Source of the DNA: Sporosarcina psychrophila
GTDB lineage: Bacteria > Bacillota > Bacilli > Bacillales_A > Planococcaceae
Reading direction: 5' to 3'
Length of the DNA stretch: 64,000 bases
Assembly (NCBI RefSeq): GCF_001590685.1
Contig: NZ_CP014616.1
Span: 3,657,001 to 3,721,000 of the forward strand
Part shown: in pieces, positions 45,140-53,891 of the stretch
Position numbering within the stretch: the stretch's first letter is position 1
Layout: each line of letters opens with the position of its first letter
The notes under the pieces: model-generated
The model's database searches: none
What the model was told of the DNA's origin: nothing
What the model saw: only the letters and a program-made list of their open reading frames with translations
Made by a program: the position numbers and the translations under genes

Positions 45140-46247
45140 CACTATGATCAACCTGACCTTTCTCGGCTGAACGATAAATCGACAATAAGTCCTCTAAAAT
45201 CGTCTCATATGAATGTTGTGCGATTTTTGCCTGCACTACTGTTTCATCAATGACATTAGAATTCTCATCGAGCGCACTCCATAAACCTTTCGCCAATGAA
45301 TCCGGATTTTTCGGTTCAACCAAAATACCTGCCTGGTCTTTCAACAAATAAGAAAGCCCTCCAACGTCCGTTGCGACAACTTTCGTTCCAGCCGACATTG
45401 CTTCGAGTGCAACCAATCCAAACCCTTCATGATATGAAGGGAGTACAAGTGCATCAGCTGCCGACATCCATAGTGCCAAATCCGCTTGACCAAGAGGTTC
45501 TTTGAAATGAATATCTTCAACATCCTTTTCACGAATGAACGACCGTAACTCCTCGACAAATTGACCGTCTTTCTGCGAACCAATTACGTACAACGAACTA
45601 TCAGGAAACGACATTTTCAGTGAATCAAACGCTTCGACAAGTTCAAGAAGGCCTTTTGCTTGAATCACATTTCCGACAAAGATCAATATTTTCTCTTCTA
45701 TAGGAAGAGTAAGTTTTTCCCTCGCCTCTACTTTAGCTACATAGTTAAAAATGGATGTATCGACACCCATACTCATGACATGAACATTCGCTTCCGGAAC
45801 ATCGAAGTTATTTATCACATCTTCCCGAAGTTTGTCGCCAACAACGATGACCGATTCCGCTTGTCGTAAAATGTTTTTTGTCATATCGGCAATGCGCTGA
45901 CTCCTCGCAGCCATTTTATCGATATCTCCACCATGAACAGTCACAACGTAAGGAATACCAAACATCTTTTTCCCAATCAATGAAATAATTCCTGTTGGAA
46001 ATGCATAATGCGCATGTGTTAAGGATAATTTCTTACGATTTTTCATCATGTATAAAACAGAACGGAAAAACCATGTCATGTATTTTTTCAATGCCTGTAT
46101 TTTCCCTTTTCCAGGATTCTGAATAGCAACCACATCGACATCAAGACCAGCAGACTGAAGAAGGCCAACCTGATTTTTCACAAAAATACCGTATGTTGGA
46201 TGTTGCATTGACGGATACATATTGCTGAATACGACTATTTTTCTCAT
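45135..46247 (-). CDS. Glycosyltransferase family 4 protein
   Basis: About 370 residues, GT-B fold. N-terminal acceptor domain with VVFSNMYPSMQHPTYGIFVKNQ and THAHYAFPTG; C-terminal donor domain with VGNVIQAKGLLELVEAF, and the retaining motif SYHEGFGLVALEAMSAG with the two conserved Glu residues. It probably adds a hexose to a lipid-linked or envelope glycan at the inner face of the membrane, in concert with the downstream flippase. The start is ATG 46247 or ATG 46265; the first matches the usual family N-terminus. Confidence 0.88.
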   Translation of the reverse strand: MRKIVVFSNMYPSMQHPTYGIFVKNQVGLLQSAGLDVDVVAIQNPGKGKIQALKKYMTWFFRSVLYMMKNRKKLSLTHAHYAFPTGIISLIGKKMFGIPYVVTVHGGDIDKMAARSQRIADMTKNILRQAESVIVVGDKLREDVINNFDVPEANVHVMSMGVDTSIFNYVAKVEAREKLTLPIEEKILIFVGNVIQAKGLLELVEAFDSLKMSFPDSSLYVIGSQKDGQFVEELRSFIREKDVEDIHFKEPLGQADLALWMSAADALVLPSYHEGFGLVALEAMSAGTKVVATDVGGLSYLLKDQAGILVEPKNPDSLAKGLWSALDENSNVIDETVVQAKIAQHSYETILEDLLSIYRSAEKGQVDHSE

Positions 46248-46384
46248 TTCATTTCTCAACCCCATCTTTCAATAACCTAACGAGCTAGACCTTTATTTAG
46301 ATTCAATAATTATAGCATATCATCTTACATTCGACCTCTTGACAGCCAATACCGCAATCCAACACTATTTACTAACCACAACAA

Positions 46385-46428
46385 AAACACCATTTGATAG
46401 AATAGAATCCCGTCAAATGGTGTTTTAA
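46385..46428. terminator. Terminator-like hairpin between divergent promoters
   Basis: ACACCATTTGA / TCAAATGGTGT arms with T runs on both sides. It stands upstream of both flanking genes, so it terminates neither; it may insulate the divergent promoters. Confidence 0.6.
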
Positions 46429-46455
46429 GACTACTTATGAGTATAATACTAGCCT

Positions 46456-46483
46456 TGTAATGCTATTGTAATGTAACTGTAAC
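46456..46483 (+). promoter_or_regulatory. Triple WalR-box-like array upstream of the NlpC/P60-SLH gene
   Basis: TGTAAT-N5-TGTAAT-N5-TGTAAC with exact 5-base spacers, ending 83 bp before the start codon. Confidence 0.7.
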
Positions 46484-46566
46484 CGAATTAAAGGTTTAGC
46501 TATGCTAAGATGTTGAAAGATAAAGCACACGCTATTATATGTGCGAAAGGGGAAATTGAGAAAAGA

Positions 46567-47475
46567 ATGAAACGTTTTTTATTATTAATTTTTGCAAGCA
46601 TACTATTTTCAACGTCCATCCCGTCCATGGCTTCAGCAGATTCTGCAACTAATCTCGTAAACACAGCTCGATCATATATAGGTACACCTTATTCATATGG
46701 AGGGACAACCACTTCCGGTTTCGACTGCTCAGGATATACGCAATATGTATTTAAACAACAAGGAATTTCCATTCCTAGAACGGCTAGCCAACAGTATGCT
46801 ATGGGAACATCTGTTGCAAAAAGCGAGTTAAAAACAGGCGACATTGTATTCTTCAATACAAGCGGCAGTGGAGTTTCACATAATGGAATTTACATTGGGT
46901 CCGGTCAATTCATCCATTCGTCTACAAGCAAGGGTGTCATGATTTCTTCCATAAACGACCCTGCCTACTGGGGTAGCCGTTATATCGGCGCTAAACGAGT
47001 GAATGATTTCACACCAGGTTCTCTCGTCGCATCGGCTGACGTACCAACAGCAGTTAAAAAAGCAGTTACATACGCTTCTCGTGCTGAAATTGCACAAACA
47101 CTTGTCGATGAACTCGGCTTGAAAAAAACGAGCACTAAATCTTCTTTTTCTGACGTAGCTACAAATCACCCACAACTTGATGCTATCATTGCAGTATCAG
47201 ATGCAGGTATCTTCTCAGGAAATGACGGCAAATTTGATCCTAGTGGTGAAATGACACGTGCACAACTTGCTAAAGTACTTGTAGAAGCATTTGATCTTAA
47301 AGGATCTACAGTTACTTCCTTCAAAGATGTTCCAAAAGATCATTGGGCAAGTGAATATATTAACATTCTTTATCACAATGAAATTACGACCGGTTATGGT
47401 GATGGTAATTACGGTCTAAGCGATAAAGTTACTGCAAGTCAGTTCAAGAAGTTCACTGATCGTCTCACTAATTAA
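46567..47475 (+). CDS. NlpC/P60 endopeptidase with two C-terminal SLH domains
   Basis: A 302-residue surface hydrolase: signal peptide to about 25 (SIPSMASADS), NlpC/P60 domain (about 28-145) with Cys in TSGFDCSGYTQYVF, His in VSHNGIYIGSG and the third residue in QFIHSSTS, then SLH modules with SFSDVATNHPQLDAIIAVSDAGIFSG...EMTRAQLAKVLVEAF and SFKDVPKDHWASEYINILYHNEITTGYGDG. SLH modules hold proteins on pyruvylated secondary wall polymer. Export may use SecA2/SlaP. The ATG at 46567 fits the signal peptide; the ribosome site is modest. Confidence 0.9.
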   Translation: MKRFLLLIFASILFSTSIPSMASADSATNLVNTARSYIGTPYSYGGTTTSGFDCSGYTQYVFKQQGISIPRTASQQYAMGTSVAKSELKTGDIVFFNTSGSGVSHNGIYIGSGQFIHSSTSKGVMISSINDPAYWGSRYIGAKRVNDFTPGSLVASADVPTAVKKAVTYASRAEIAQTLVDELGLKKTSTKSSFSDVATNHPQLDAIIAVSDAGIFSGNDGKFDPSGEMTRAQLAKVLVEAFDLKGSTVTSFKDVPKDHWASEYINILYHNEITTGYGDGNYGLSDKVTASQFKKFTDRLTN

Positions 47476-47485
47476 TTTCTCATTC

Positions 47486-47523
47486 ACCGGATGTTCCACT
47501 TAAAGGAACATTCGGTTTTTTTA
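47486..47523 (+). terminator. Terminator of the NlpC/P60-SLH gene
   Basis: ACCGGATGTTCC / GGAACATTCGGT arms and seven T. Confidence 0.85.
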
Positions 47524-47619
47524 TATAAAAATTCAATTATAGTTATTTATTAGTATAGCAATAATTGGACATCACTGTTAAAATGAATCTACAACTCTAG
47601 TAATACAAGGGAGGACACA

Positions 47620-49305
47620 ATGAAAACAATTAAGTGGGCAGCAGTGGTAATGATGATTTTCACACTCGTTTCCATGGTCCCGGGACAATCTTTCGCTAAA
47701 ACTCAATTCACGGACGTAACAACTGATAAGGAATACTATGAACAGGTCAATTACATAGCTGATCTTGATATTATTAAAGGATACTTAGAAAATGGGGTTT
47801 CAAAATTTAAACCGGGTAATAACTTAACACGTGCCCAGGCCGCTAAAATGCTGGTCATTGCTGCAAAAAAGCAGAACATCCCTGCCCCGTCTTTACAGTT
47901 CAAAGACGTTAAGCCTGGTACCGAGCAATATGAGTATATAAGCCGCGCCGTTTCACTTGGCTATTTTAAAGCGGAATCTAACGGAAGCTTCAAACCAAAC
48001 GAAAACTTAAAGCGTGGCGAGATGGGTAATGCACTCGCGGTTGCTTTCAATCTTTCAGAAAAGATTTCAACTGAAAAACCAATGATGCTTACAGATATGA
48101 AGAGTCATCAATACGCTGAACGTATCAATGGACTTTATTATGCTGGAGTAACAAAAGGTGATGCTGGAAAGTTCCTGCCTAACGATTTCTTAACTCGTTC
48201 ACAGTTCTCTCTATTCCTAGCTCGCGCAATGAATGATAAGTATGCTTTACCCGTTAAACTACCAGATCAAACTTCAAGTACGTATTTTGCAAGAGTGGCA
48301 ACAAGTGGAGAAACGCTGAACGTACGCTCACTTCCATCAGTGAATGGGAATATCGTTGCACAGCTAAATAATAAAGATATCGTTGAAGTTGTCGGTAAAA
48401 CAGGAGACTGGTTACTAATCCTTCTGGATGACGGTGAAGGCTATATCAACGGTAAATATACTGTAGAAGCTGGAACGGAAACACCCGATGACAATGTTGT
48501 TACACCTGAAAAACCGACAATTCCTGAAGAACCCAGCGTGACTGGCGACCTAATCGGAAAAGTAACGGTGAAAAGCCTAAACATGCGACAAGCTGCTGGC
48601 ACTAGCTCCCCTGTTATCGCTGCGTTAACACTAGGGCAAAAAGTTGAAGTGCTATCACTCGATGGTAACTGGGCAAAAATTCGTGTGAATTCTAAAACAG
48701 GGTTCGTTAGTAAAACATATTTAAAACTACTCAACCAAAAAGGCAATCCACTTGCTAATCGCATCATCATCTTAGACCCGGGTCACGGAGCACATGATCC
48801 CGGTGCTTCAAAAAATAAGGTATCAGAAAAAACCATCACGTTAAAAGTTGGTAAACTTGTAGAAGCAAAATTGAAAAAAGCAGGCGCAAAAGTAATTATG
48901 ACACGTTCAAATGACACGTTCCTTTCACTTGAACAACGCACTGAATTTGCCAAGAAAAATTTTGCCGAAACATTTGTATCGATTCACGTAAATTCAGCCG
49001 CCGCGACATCAGCAAAAGGAACTGAAACGTACTTCGACTCATCTTCGAATGCTAACTCAGTAGAAAGTAAATCTTTAGCAACTTACATTCAAAATAATAT
49101 TGTTAAAAGAGCAAATATGGTTAACCGCGGTGTGAAAGACAATCGTTTTTATGTCATTAAGAACAACAATATCGCAGCTGTCCTCGTCGAACTTGCTTTC
49201 ATCTCAAATGCAGATGACTTTAAAAAGCTGACGAGTGATGCCTATCTGGAAATATATGCTGAATCAATCTATCAAGGTCTAGTACAATACTATTCAGCTC
49301 AATAA
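47620..49305 (+). CDS. N-acetylmuramoyl-L-alanine amidase with SLH and SH3 domains
   Basis: 561 residues: signal peptide (to about 26), three N-terminal SLH modules (about 28-205), two bacterial SH3 domains (LNVRSLPSVNG near 232 and LNMRQAAGTSS near 320), and a C-terminal Amidase_3 domain (about 385-560). Zinc ligands are visible: His in LDPGHGAHDPG, Glu in KVSEKTI and His in SIHVNSA; the catalytic Glu lies in VLVELAFISN. It cuts the bond between muramic acid and the stem peptide. GGGAGG lies before the ATG. Confidence 0.93.
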   Translation: MKTIKWAAVVMMIFTLVSMVPGQSFAKTQFTDVTTDKEYYEQVNYIADLDIIKGYLENGVSKFKPGNNLTRAQAAKMLVIAAKKQNIPAPSLQFKDVKPGTEQYEYISRAVSLGYFKAESNGSFKPNENLKRGEMGNALAVAFNLSEKISTEKPMMLTDMKSHQYAERINGLYYAGVTKGDAGKFLPNDFLTRSQFSLFLARAMNDKYALPVKLPDQTSSTYFARVATSGETLNVRSLPSVNGNIVAQLNNKDIVEVVGKTGDWLLILLDDGEGYINGKYTVEAGTETPDDNVVTPEKPTIPEEPSVTGDLIGKVTVKSLNMRQAAGTSSPVIAALTLGQKVEVLSLDGNWAKIRVNSKTGFVSKTYLKLLNQKGNPLANRIIILDPGHGAHDPGASKNKVSEKTITLKVGKLVEAKLKKAGAKVIMTRSNDTFLSLEQRTEFAKKNFAETFVSIHVNSAAATSAKGTETYFDSSSNANSVESKSLATYIQNNIVKRANMVNRGVKDNRFYVIKNNNIAAVLVELAFISNADDFKKLTSDAYLEIYAESIYQGLVQYYSAQ

Positions 49306-49311
49306 TAATAT

Positions 49312-49352
49312 ATACCGAAGAGAGTGAAACTACTCTCTTCGGTATTTTTTTG
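49312..49352 (+). terminator. Terminator of the amidase gene
   Basis: ATACCGAAGAGAGT / ACTCTCTTCGGTAT arms and seven T. Confidence 0.9.
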
Positions 49353-49483
49353 TGAATTCACAAAAAATTGTTTTGTCCATTACTGAGCCTAATGGTACAA
49401 TTGGATTACAGACTATTTCGTCATTAGTTCATATATTTATATGATGATAAAATAGTATAAAAAAAGGAAAAGAGGGTTGTACT

Positions 49484-51658
49484 TTGTCTATTAAATACTC
49501 TAAAAGTGCTACAGCAGCTATGCTTCTATTAAGCTCAATTGCTATTACGCCTGTCATGGCTGCCGAAACACCCGTTGCTGCAACTGGGGACTTCTCGATG
49601 ACGGTTCTCCACACGAATGACACGCACGCAAACCTTGCTACGACTGCGGAACGTGCAGCACTCGTCAAAAAAATTCGTGAAGAAAAGCCTTACAATGTCC
49701 TGCTTGATGCAGGCGATGTTTTTTCTGGAACACTTTACTTCAACGAATTTGAAGGACAAGCTGACCTCGCTGTTATGAATTATCTTGGGTACGATGCCAT
49801 GACATTCGGCAACCACGAGTTCGACCTTGGCTCCTCTGCAGAAGGGCACAAAGCGCTAGTAGATTTCATCAAAGGTGCGAAATTCCCATTCATTAGTGCG
49901 AATACTGATTTCTCGGCAGACCCGCTTTTCGATGGTCTTCAATCTAAAACAGTCGAAGCAAAAGCCGAAGACGGTAAAATCTATAACGGAATTATTAAAG
50001 AAGTGAATGGTGAGAAAGTCGGTATTTTCGGACTAACGACTGAAGAAACAAAAGACATTTCGAGCCCTGAAAAAGTGATATTTACGAACTATATTGTGGA
50101 AGCGAAAGAAGCGGTTGCTGCATTTGAAAAAGCCGGTGTGAACAAAATTATCGCACTTACTCATATAGGATATAATGACTCTGACAATGTCGACAACGAT
50201 CTTCTTCTTGCTAAAAACGTGCCAGGTATCGACATTATCGTCGGGGGGCACACGCATGTTAAACTTGACGAACCTTTCGTAGTTAATAAGGATACTGAAC
50301 CTGTGCTTATCGTTCAAGCGAATGAGTACAATAAATTCTTAGGTCAACTTGACATCACATTCGATGATAAAGGTGTCATTAAAGATTATAGCGGTGTCCT
50401 TCATGCTGTCGGCGGTGAAAATGCCGCAGTTGACGCAGGCGCAGCAGAACTTATTAAACCTTTTTCTGATAAAGTAAAAGAGACTATGGAAAAACCAACT
50501 GGCGCCACGGCTGGCGTATTCCTTAGCGGTCTCCGTGATCTTGGCGGTGTTCGTGCAGGTGAAACCAATCTAGGGAATATCATCACGGACGGTATGCTCG
50601 CTAAGGCGAAAGAAATCGCTCCTTCGACTGTTATCGCATTCCAAAATGGCGGCGGTATCCGGACTTCAATTCCACAAGGTCCGATTACATACGGTCAGGC
50701 AATTTCTGTACTGCCATTTGGTAATACACTTGCATTGATGGAACTAAGCGGTGCAGAATTGAAATCTGTTTTTGAAAGATCTGTCGAGAAGTACCCAGAG
50801 GAGGATGGTGGCTTCCTTCACGTTTCTGGAATGAAACTGATTTTCAATCCCGCAGCTGAAATCGGCAATCGAGTCATCTCAATGGCAATCGATGGCAAGG
50901 AAATAGAAGCTGACAAAACATATAAAATCACAACTAACGTCTTCACTGCTCAAGGTGGCGACAACTATGAAGTTCTAAAAAAAGCATATGCAGATGGACG
51001 TGCCAGTGAGCCAGGCTTCTCCGACTGGGAAAATTTCGCAGATCATATGAAATCTATCGGCACAATCAACTCAGGAATAGAAGGCCGTATCCTAGCAAAA
51101 GTCCCTTATAGTGACGTTGCCTACGATAGCTGGGCTTATCCTTACGTATCAGATCTTTATTACCGCGGAATTTTGAAAGGTACAGATGCGACATATGGTC
51201 CAGAAAAAGAAATGACACGTGCACAAGCTGCTTCTTGGATTGTCCGCGCACTTGACCTGAAAGCTGATGGTTCGGCACCATTTAACGACATCGAAAACTA
51301 TGCTGCTGATACAAAAGCGGAAATTGTTGCAGCATACGAAAATGGATTGATTAAAGGCGTTAACGGCAAGTTCATGCCTAGTGAAAAAGTGACGCGTGCA
51401 CAATTCGCGTTGATGCTAGAACGCGCGTATGAAAATTACACAGGTAAAAAATACACAGCAGCTGCAAAAGCACCATATGCAGATTTCGGTAACTATGGCT
51501 CGGAAGCAGTGAACGCTATCTCTATGCTTCACGAACTCGGAATCACTACTGGGTCTGACGGTAAATTTATGCCTGGTCAATCTACATCACGGGAACATGC
51601 AGCGAAAATTGTCTCGAACTTCATTTACAATGTAAAACAAGCGAAGAAGGCTGAATAA
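49484..51658 (+). CDS. SLH-anchored 5'-nucleotidase / metallophosphoesterase
   Basis: 724 residues: signal peptide (to about 26), metallophosphatase domain with LHTNDTHAN, LLDAGDVFSG, GNHEFDLG and VGGHTHVKL metal ligands, the 5_nucleotid_C substrate domain (about 330-510, FQNGGGIRTSIPQG and LPFGNTL), and three C-terminal SLH modules (about 540-715). It releases phosphate from nucleotides at the cell surface. The start is TTG with GAGGG upstream. Located among other SLH enzymes. Confidence 0.92.
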   Translation: MSIKYSKSATAAMLLLSSIAITPVMAAETPVAATGDFSMTVLHTNDTHANLATTAERAALVKKIREEKPYNVLLDAGDVFSGTLYFNEFEGQADLAVMNYLGYDAMTFGNHEFDLGSSAEGHKALVDFIKGAKFPFISANTDFSADPLFDGLQSKTVEAKAEDGKIYNGIIKEVNGEKVGIFGLTTEETKDISSPEKVIFTNYIVEAKEAVAAFEKAGVNKIIALTHIGYNDSDNVDNDLLLAKNVPGIDIIVGGHTHVKLDEPFVVNKDTEPVLIVQANEYNKFLGQLDITFDDKGVIKDYSGVLHAVGGENAAVDAGAAELIKPFSDKVKETMEKPTGATAGVFLSGLRDLGGVRAGETNLGNIITDGMLAKAKEIAPSTVIAFQNGGGIRTSIPQGPITYGQAISVLPFGNTLALMELSGAELKSVFERSVEKYPEEDGGFLHVSGMKLIFNPAAEIGNRVISMAIDGKEIEADKTYKITTNVFTAQGGDNYEVLKKAYADGRASEPGFSDWENFADHMKSIGTINSGIEGRILAKVPYSDVAYDSWAYPYVSDLYYRGILKGTDATYGPEKEMTRAQAASWIVRALDLKADGSAPFNDIENYAADTKAEIVAAYENGLIKGVNGKFMPSEKVTRAQFALMLERAYENYTGKKYTAAAKAPYADFGNYGSEAVNAISMLHELGITTGSDGKFMPGQSTSREHAAKIVSNFIYNVKQAKKAE

Positions 51659-51679
51659 AAAAAGCGACATTCAGCCACT

Positions 51680-51775
51680 ATAGCAAAACGATTTTCAAGG
51701 ATCACAGCCTATGAGCCTCCGAGGGGTTGGCGCTTGGAGTCTAGACATTGCTCTAGGTTGAAAAAATATATACTG
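51680..51775. repeat. Right-end fragment of the GCGC-rich dispersed repeat
   Basis: AGCAAAACG...CAAGGATCACAGCCTATGAGCCTCCGAGGGGTTGGCGC...CTAGACA matches 63089-63165 almost base for base. Confidence 0.8.
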
Positions 51776-51793
51776 TCTTTTAATTACGGGTCT

Positions 51794-51841
51794 AAAAGCG
51801 TTCTTGCACTCTTCTCATAGTGTGCAAGAACGCTTTTTCTT
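51794..51841. terminator. Bidirectional terminator 5'-nucleotidase / capA-like gene
   Basis: AAAGCGTTCTTGCAC / GTGCAAGAACGCTTT arms. Confidence 0.85.
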
Positions 51842-51845
51842 TTCA

Positions 51846-52940
51846 TTAAAATGATGGAAGACCTACTTGTGATTCGACCCATCCCTCGTTATACATTCCA
51901 TCCAATTCCGCATCTTTTAATGGAACAACAATGTACTTTCTGTTGCTATCTCTTATCACGGCAGTAGGGAAAAATTCAGCCTCCCCTATTCCTATGTATT
52001 GCTTCCCTGCGAACTTCGTATGATCCACAGAAACTCTTGCGATACCACCTACATTCGTCGAGTCAAACTGCTGCGCTGAATAAAAATTACCAAGTGAATA
52101 AAACACTTTCGTTTTCTCTACCTCATCGTATTTTTGCAACACATGTGGATGATGGCCGAAAATTATATCCGCACCAGCATCAGCAATGAGCCCCGCAAAC
52201 TCCTCTTGCGCTTCCGATATTGTTAATTGATATTCTGTCCCCCAATGCATGGAAACAACCAACACGTCCACCAGGCTTCTAAGTTGGACAATTTCCTCGC
52301 GCATCTGTTGCTGCTCAGTGACGGAGACTAAATATTCTTTCCCTTGCGGAATTGGGTTGCCATTCGTGTTGTGCGTATAGCTTAGAACGCCAATCCGAAC
52401 GCCATCAACTTCCACAATTCGATCTTTCTCCTTGTCTTCACTAGATGTATATGCGCCAACATAGGGCATGCCATACTCTTTAATATTGCTGATTGCTTTC
52501 CGCAGACCTGCTTCTTTCAAGTCAATTGTATGATTATTCGCGATCGATACCATGTCAACGCCGGTCTTTTTCAAATCTCGGATAATATGTTTTGGACTGT
52601 TAAAGCTCGGATAACCAGATAGTCCTAGCTCCACACCACCCGGCATTGACTCCTGGTTAGCCAGCAAGAAATCAATACCTGTCAGTCGGTCTTTCACGGC
52701 CGCAAATGCAAAATCATAATTATTGTAAGTATAGAGCGGATTATGAAGAAGAATATCGCCAATCATACCAATGGTTACCGTCTTCATATCAATCTTTATA
52801 TCTAGCGTGACCGGTATACTACGTTCTGCAAAATCGGCAGGTACGGTAATCTCAGTGGACTTCTCCCCCATATAATCACGTAGGCTAAACCCGCTTAGAA
52901 TAAACATTATAATCATTAGCACAAATACTTTCCTTTTCAC
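51846..52940 (-). CDS. CapA/PgsA family metallophosphoesterase-like protein
   Basis: 364 residues. One N-terminal hydrophobic segment (signal anchor) and a CapA domain with IGDILLHNPLY, SIANNHTIDL, VSMHWGTEYQ and DIIFGHHPHVLQ, the metal-binding motifs of the calcineurin-like CapA family. Relatives take part in poly-gamma-glutamate synthesis or export, but no pgsBC genes are adjacent, so that role is not supported here. GTG start; CAGGGGATA lies upstream. Confidence 0.85.
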   Translation of the reverse strand: MKRKVFVLMIIMFILSGFSLRDYMGEKSTEITVPADFAERSIPVTLDIKIDMKTVTIGMIGDILLHNPLYTYNNYDFAFAAVKDRLTGIDFLLANQESMPGGVELGLSGYPSFNSPKHIIRDLKKTGVDMVSIANNHTIDLKEAGLRKAISNIKEYGMPYVGAYTSSEDKEKDRIVEVDGVRIGVLSYTHNTNGNPIPQGKEYLVSVTEQQQMREEIVQLRSLVDVLVVSMHWGTEYQLTISEAQEEFAGLIADAGADIIFGHHPHVLQKYDEVEKTKVFYSLGNFYSAQQFDSTNVGGIARVSVDHTKFAGKQYIGIGEAEFFPTAVIRDSNRKYIVVPLKDAELDGMYNEGWVESQVGLPSF

Positions 52941-52984
52941 TAAACTATCCCCTGTCTTGCTAATTTTAGATTTTCACTACTATC

Positions 52985-53182
52985 TATGTTGAACAAATGA
53001 ATACGGCGTATACGCTTTACAAGGGATTTTGGGAGGCCACTGAAAAAGCCCTTGTAATTGGAATCAATTAGGATTCCCCCTAATACCGCTTCGGCGCTTT
53101 GTGGATGCCTCCCGCGATAAGCCAGAAAGGAAACCACTTTCAGTCTTATCGCTCCGGCTACCACGAAGACGCGCCTGCGCTA
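52985..53182 (+). repeat. Hairpin repeat, long copy
   Basis: Contains the stem GCGATAAG (53114-53121) / CTTATCGC (53145-53152), a 3x3 internal loop and an inner GAAAG/CTTTC stem. GGATGCCTC precedes and CGGCT follows the hairpin. An additional 70-90 bases at the left end are not seen in the other copies. Confidence 0.8.
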
Positions 53183-53329
53183 GATAGTCTATGTGAGAAA
53201 GAGCTTTTCATTATCTGCGATGAAAACTGCAACCCGGAATGTGTCTTTCTTGAATAGAATTAGTAGCAAAAAATAAGCACATTATAATCTCGGCGTATAC
53301 ATCTCAAAATCACATTTCTCTCGATAATG
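53183..53329. other. Spacer between two opposed hairpin repeats
   Basis: About 145 AT-rich bases without a gene or recognisable signal. Confidence 0.4.
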
Positions 53330-53465
53330 AACAACCTAGCGCAGGCGCGGCAAAGGCATCCCCAAAGCGCCAAGCGTTCTTCAATCCACACTCCGAATTA
53401 CACCTCTCTCATTATGGTGCACCACAGCAAATTCAATGGGATTCTTTAATTCAACATATATATCT
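53330..53465 (-). repeat. Hairpin repeat, copy without the hairpin core
   Basis: CCTAGCGCAGGCGCGG...GGCATCCCCAAAGCGCC and CAAATTCAATGGGATTCTTTA...TTCAACATATATA align to the 25.5 kb copy in the same orientation; the hairpin is missing and about 60 foreign bases separate the two parts. Confidence 0.7.
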
Positions 53466-53527
53466 AACTCATTATAGACCGGAAGTTAGCGCTGAATAGC
53501 GTTTCGTAGAAACTAAAAGACTATGGT

Positions 53528-53563
53528 AGAGAAAAATGAGACACTTTGGGGCAGTGTCTCATT
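53528..53563 (-). terminator. Terminator of the 53-residue gene
   Basis: AATGAGACACTG / GTGTCTCATT arms and T run on the minus strand, just after the stop. Confidence 0.8.
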
Positions 53564-53570
53564 AATTATA

Positions 53571-53732
53571 TTACTTATCTTTCTTGCCATTTTCTGCAGT
53601 ATCCTTAAATTGTTCAACTTGCTTTTCTTCACTCATTTTTGGCTCGAAGTCTGGAAACGGCTTCTCTTCTGGCATTCCCGTAAATCCATTGTTATTTTCT
53701 TTTTTCGAATCTTGCTTCTTTTTTTCAGACAT
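53571..53732 (-). CDS. Small highly charged protein, function unknown
   Basis: A 53-residue frame with AAGGAGTG 9 bases before its ATG and its own terminator after the stop. The product is Lys/Glu-rich and hydrophilic (MSEKKKQDSKKENNNGF, then GMPEEKPFPDFEPKMSEEK), without Cys, signal peptide or membrane segment; it is probably intrinsically disordered. I do not recognise a family. Good translation and termination signals make it a credible small gene, possibly spore- or stress-related. Confidence 0.65.
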   Translation of the reverse strand: MSEKKKQDSKKENNNGFTGMPEEKPFPDFEPKMSEEKQVEQFKDTAENGKKDK

Positions 53733-53830
53733 TAAAAGCACTCCTTTTTATCGATAGTATTATTAATACCCTAAAAGCTCCTTTTTCAAGCTAAAAAGAC
53801 TTAGTTTAAGAATACTCAAAACTAATATAC

Positions 53831-53876
53831 AGAAAAAGCGAACAACGAGTCCGGAGACTTGGTGTTCGCTTTGACT
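53831..53876 (-). terminator. Terminator of the 53.9 kb chemoreceptor gene
   Basis: AAAGCGAACA / TGTTCGCTTT arms with an inner AGTC/GACT; T run on the minus strand. Confidence 0.8.
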
Positions 53877-53891
53877 AGCTCTTTTTACTAT

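Noticed and set aside
51846..52940. Poly-gamma-glutamate capsule locus
   Set aside because: Only a CapA-like gene is present; pgsB, pgsC and depolymerase genes are absent nearby.
52940..53164. 74-codon minus-strand frame
   Set aside because: Located in the dispersed hairpin repeat; no start signal and no recognisable domain.
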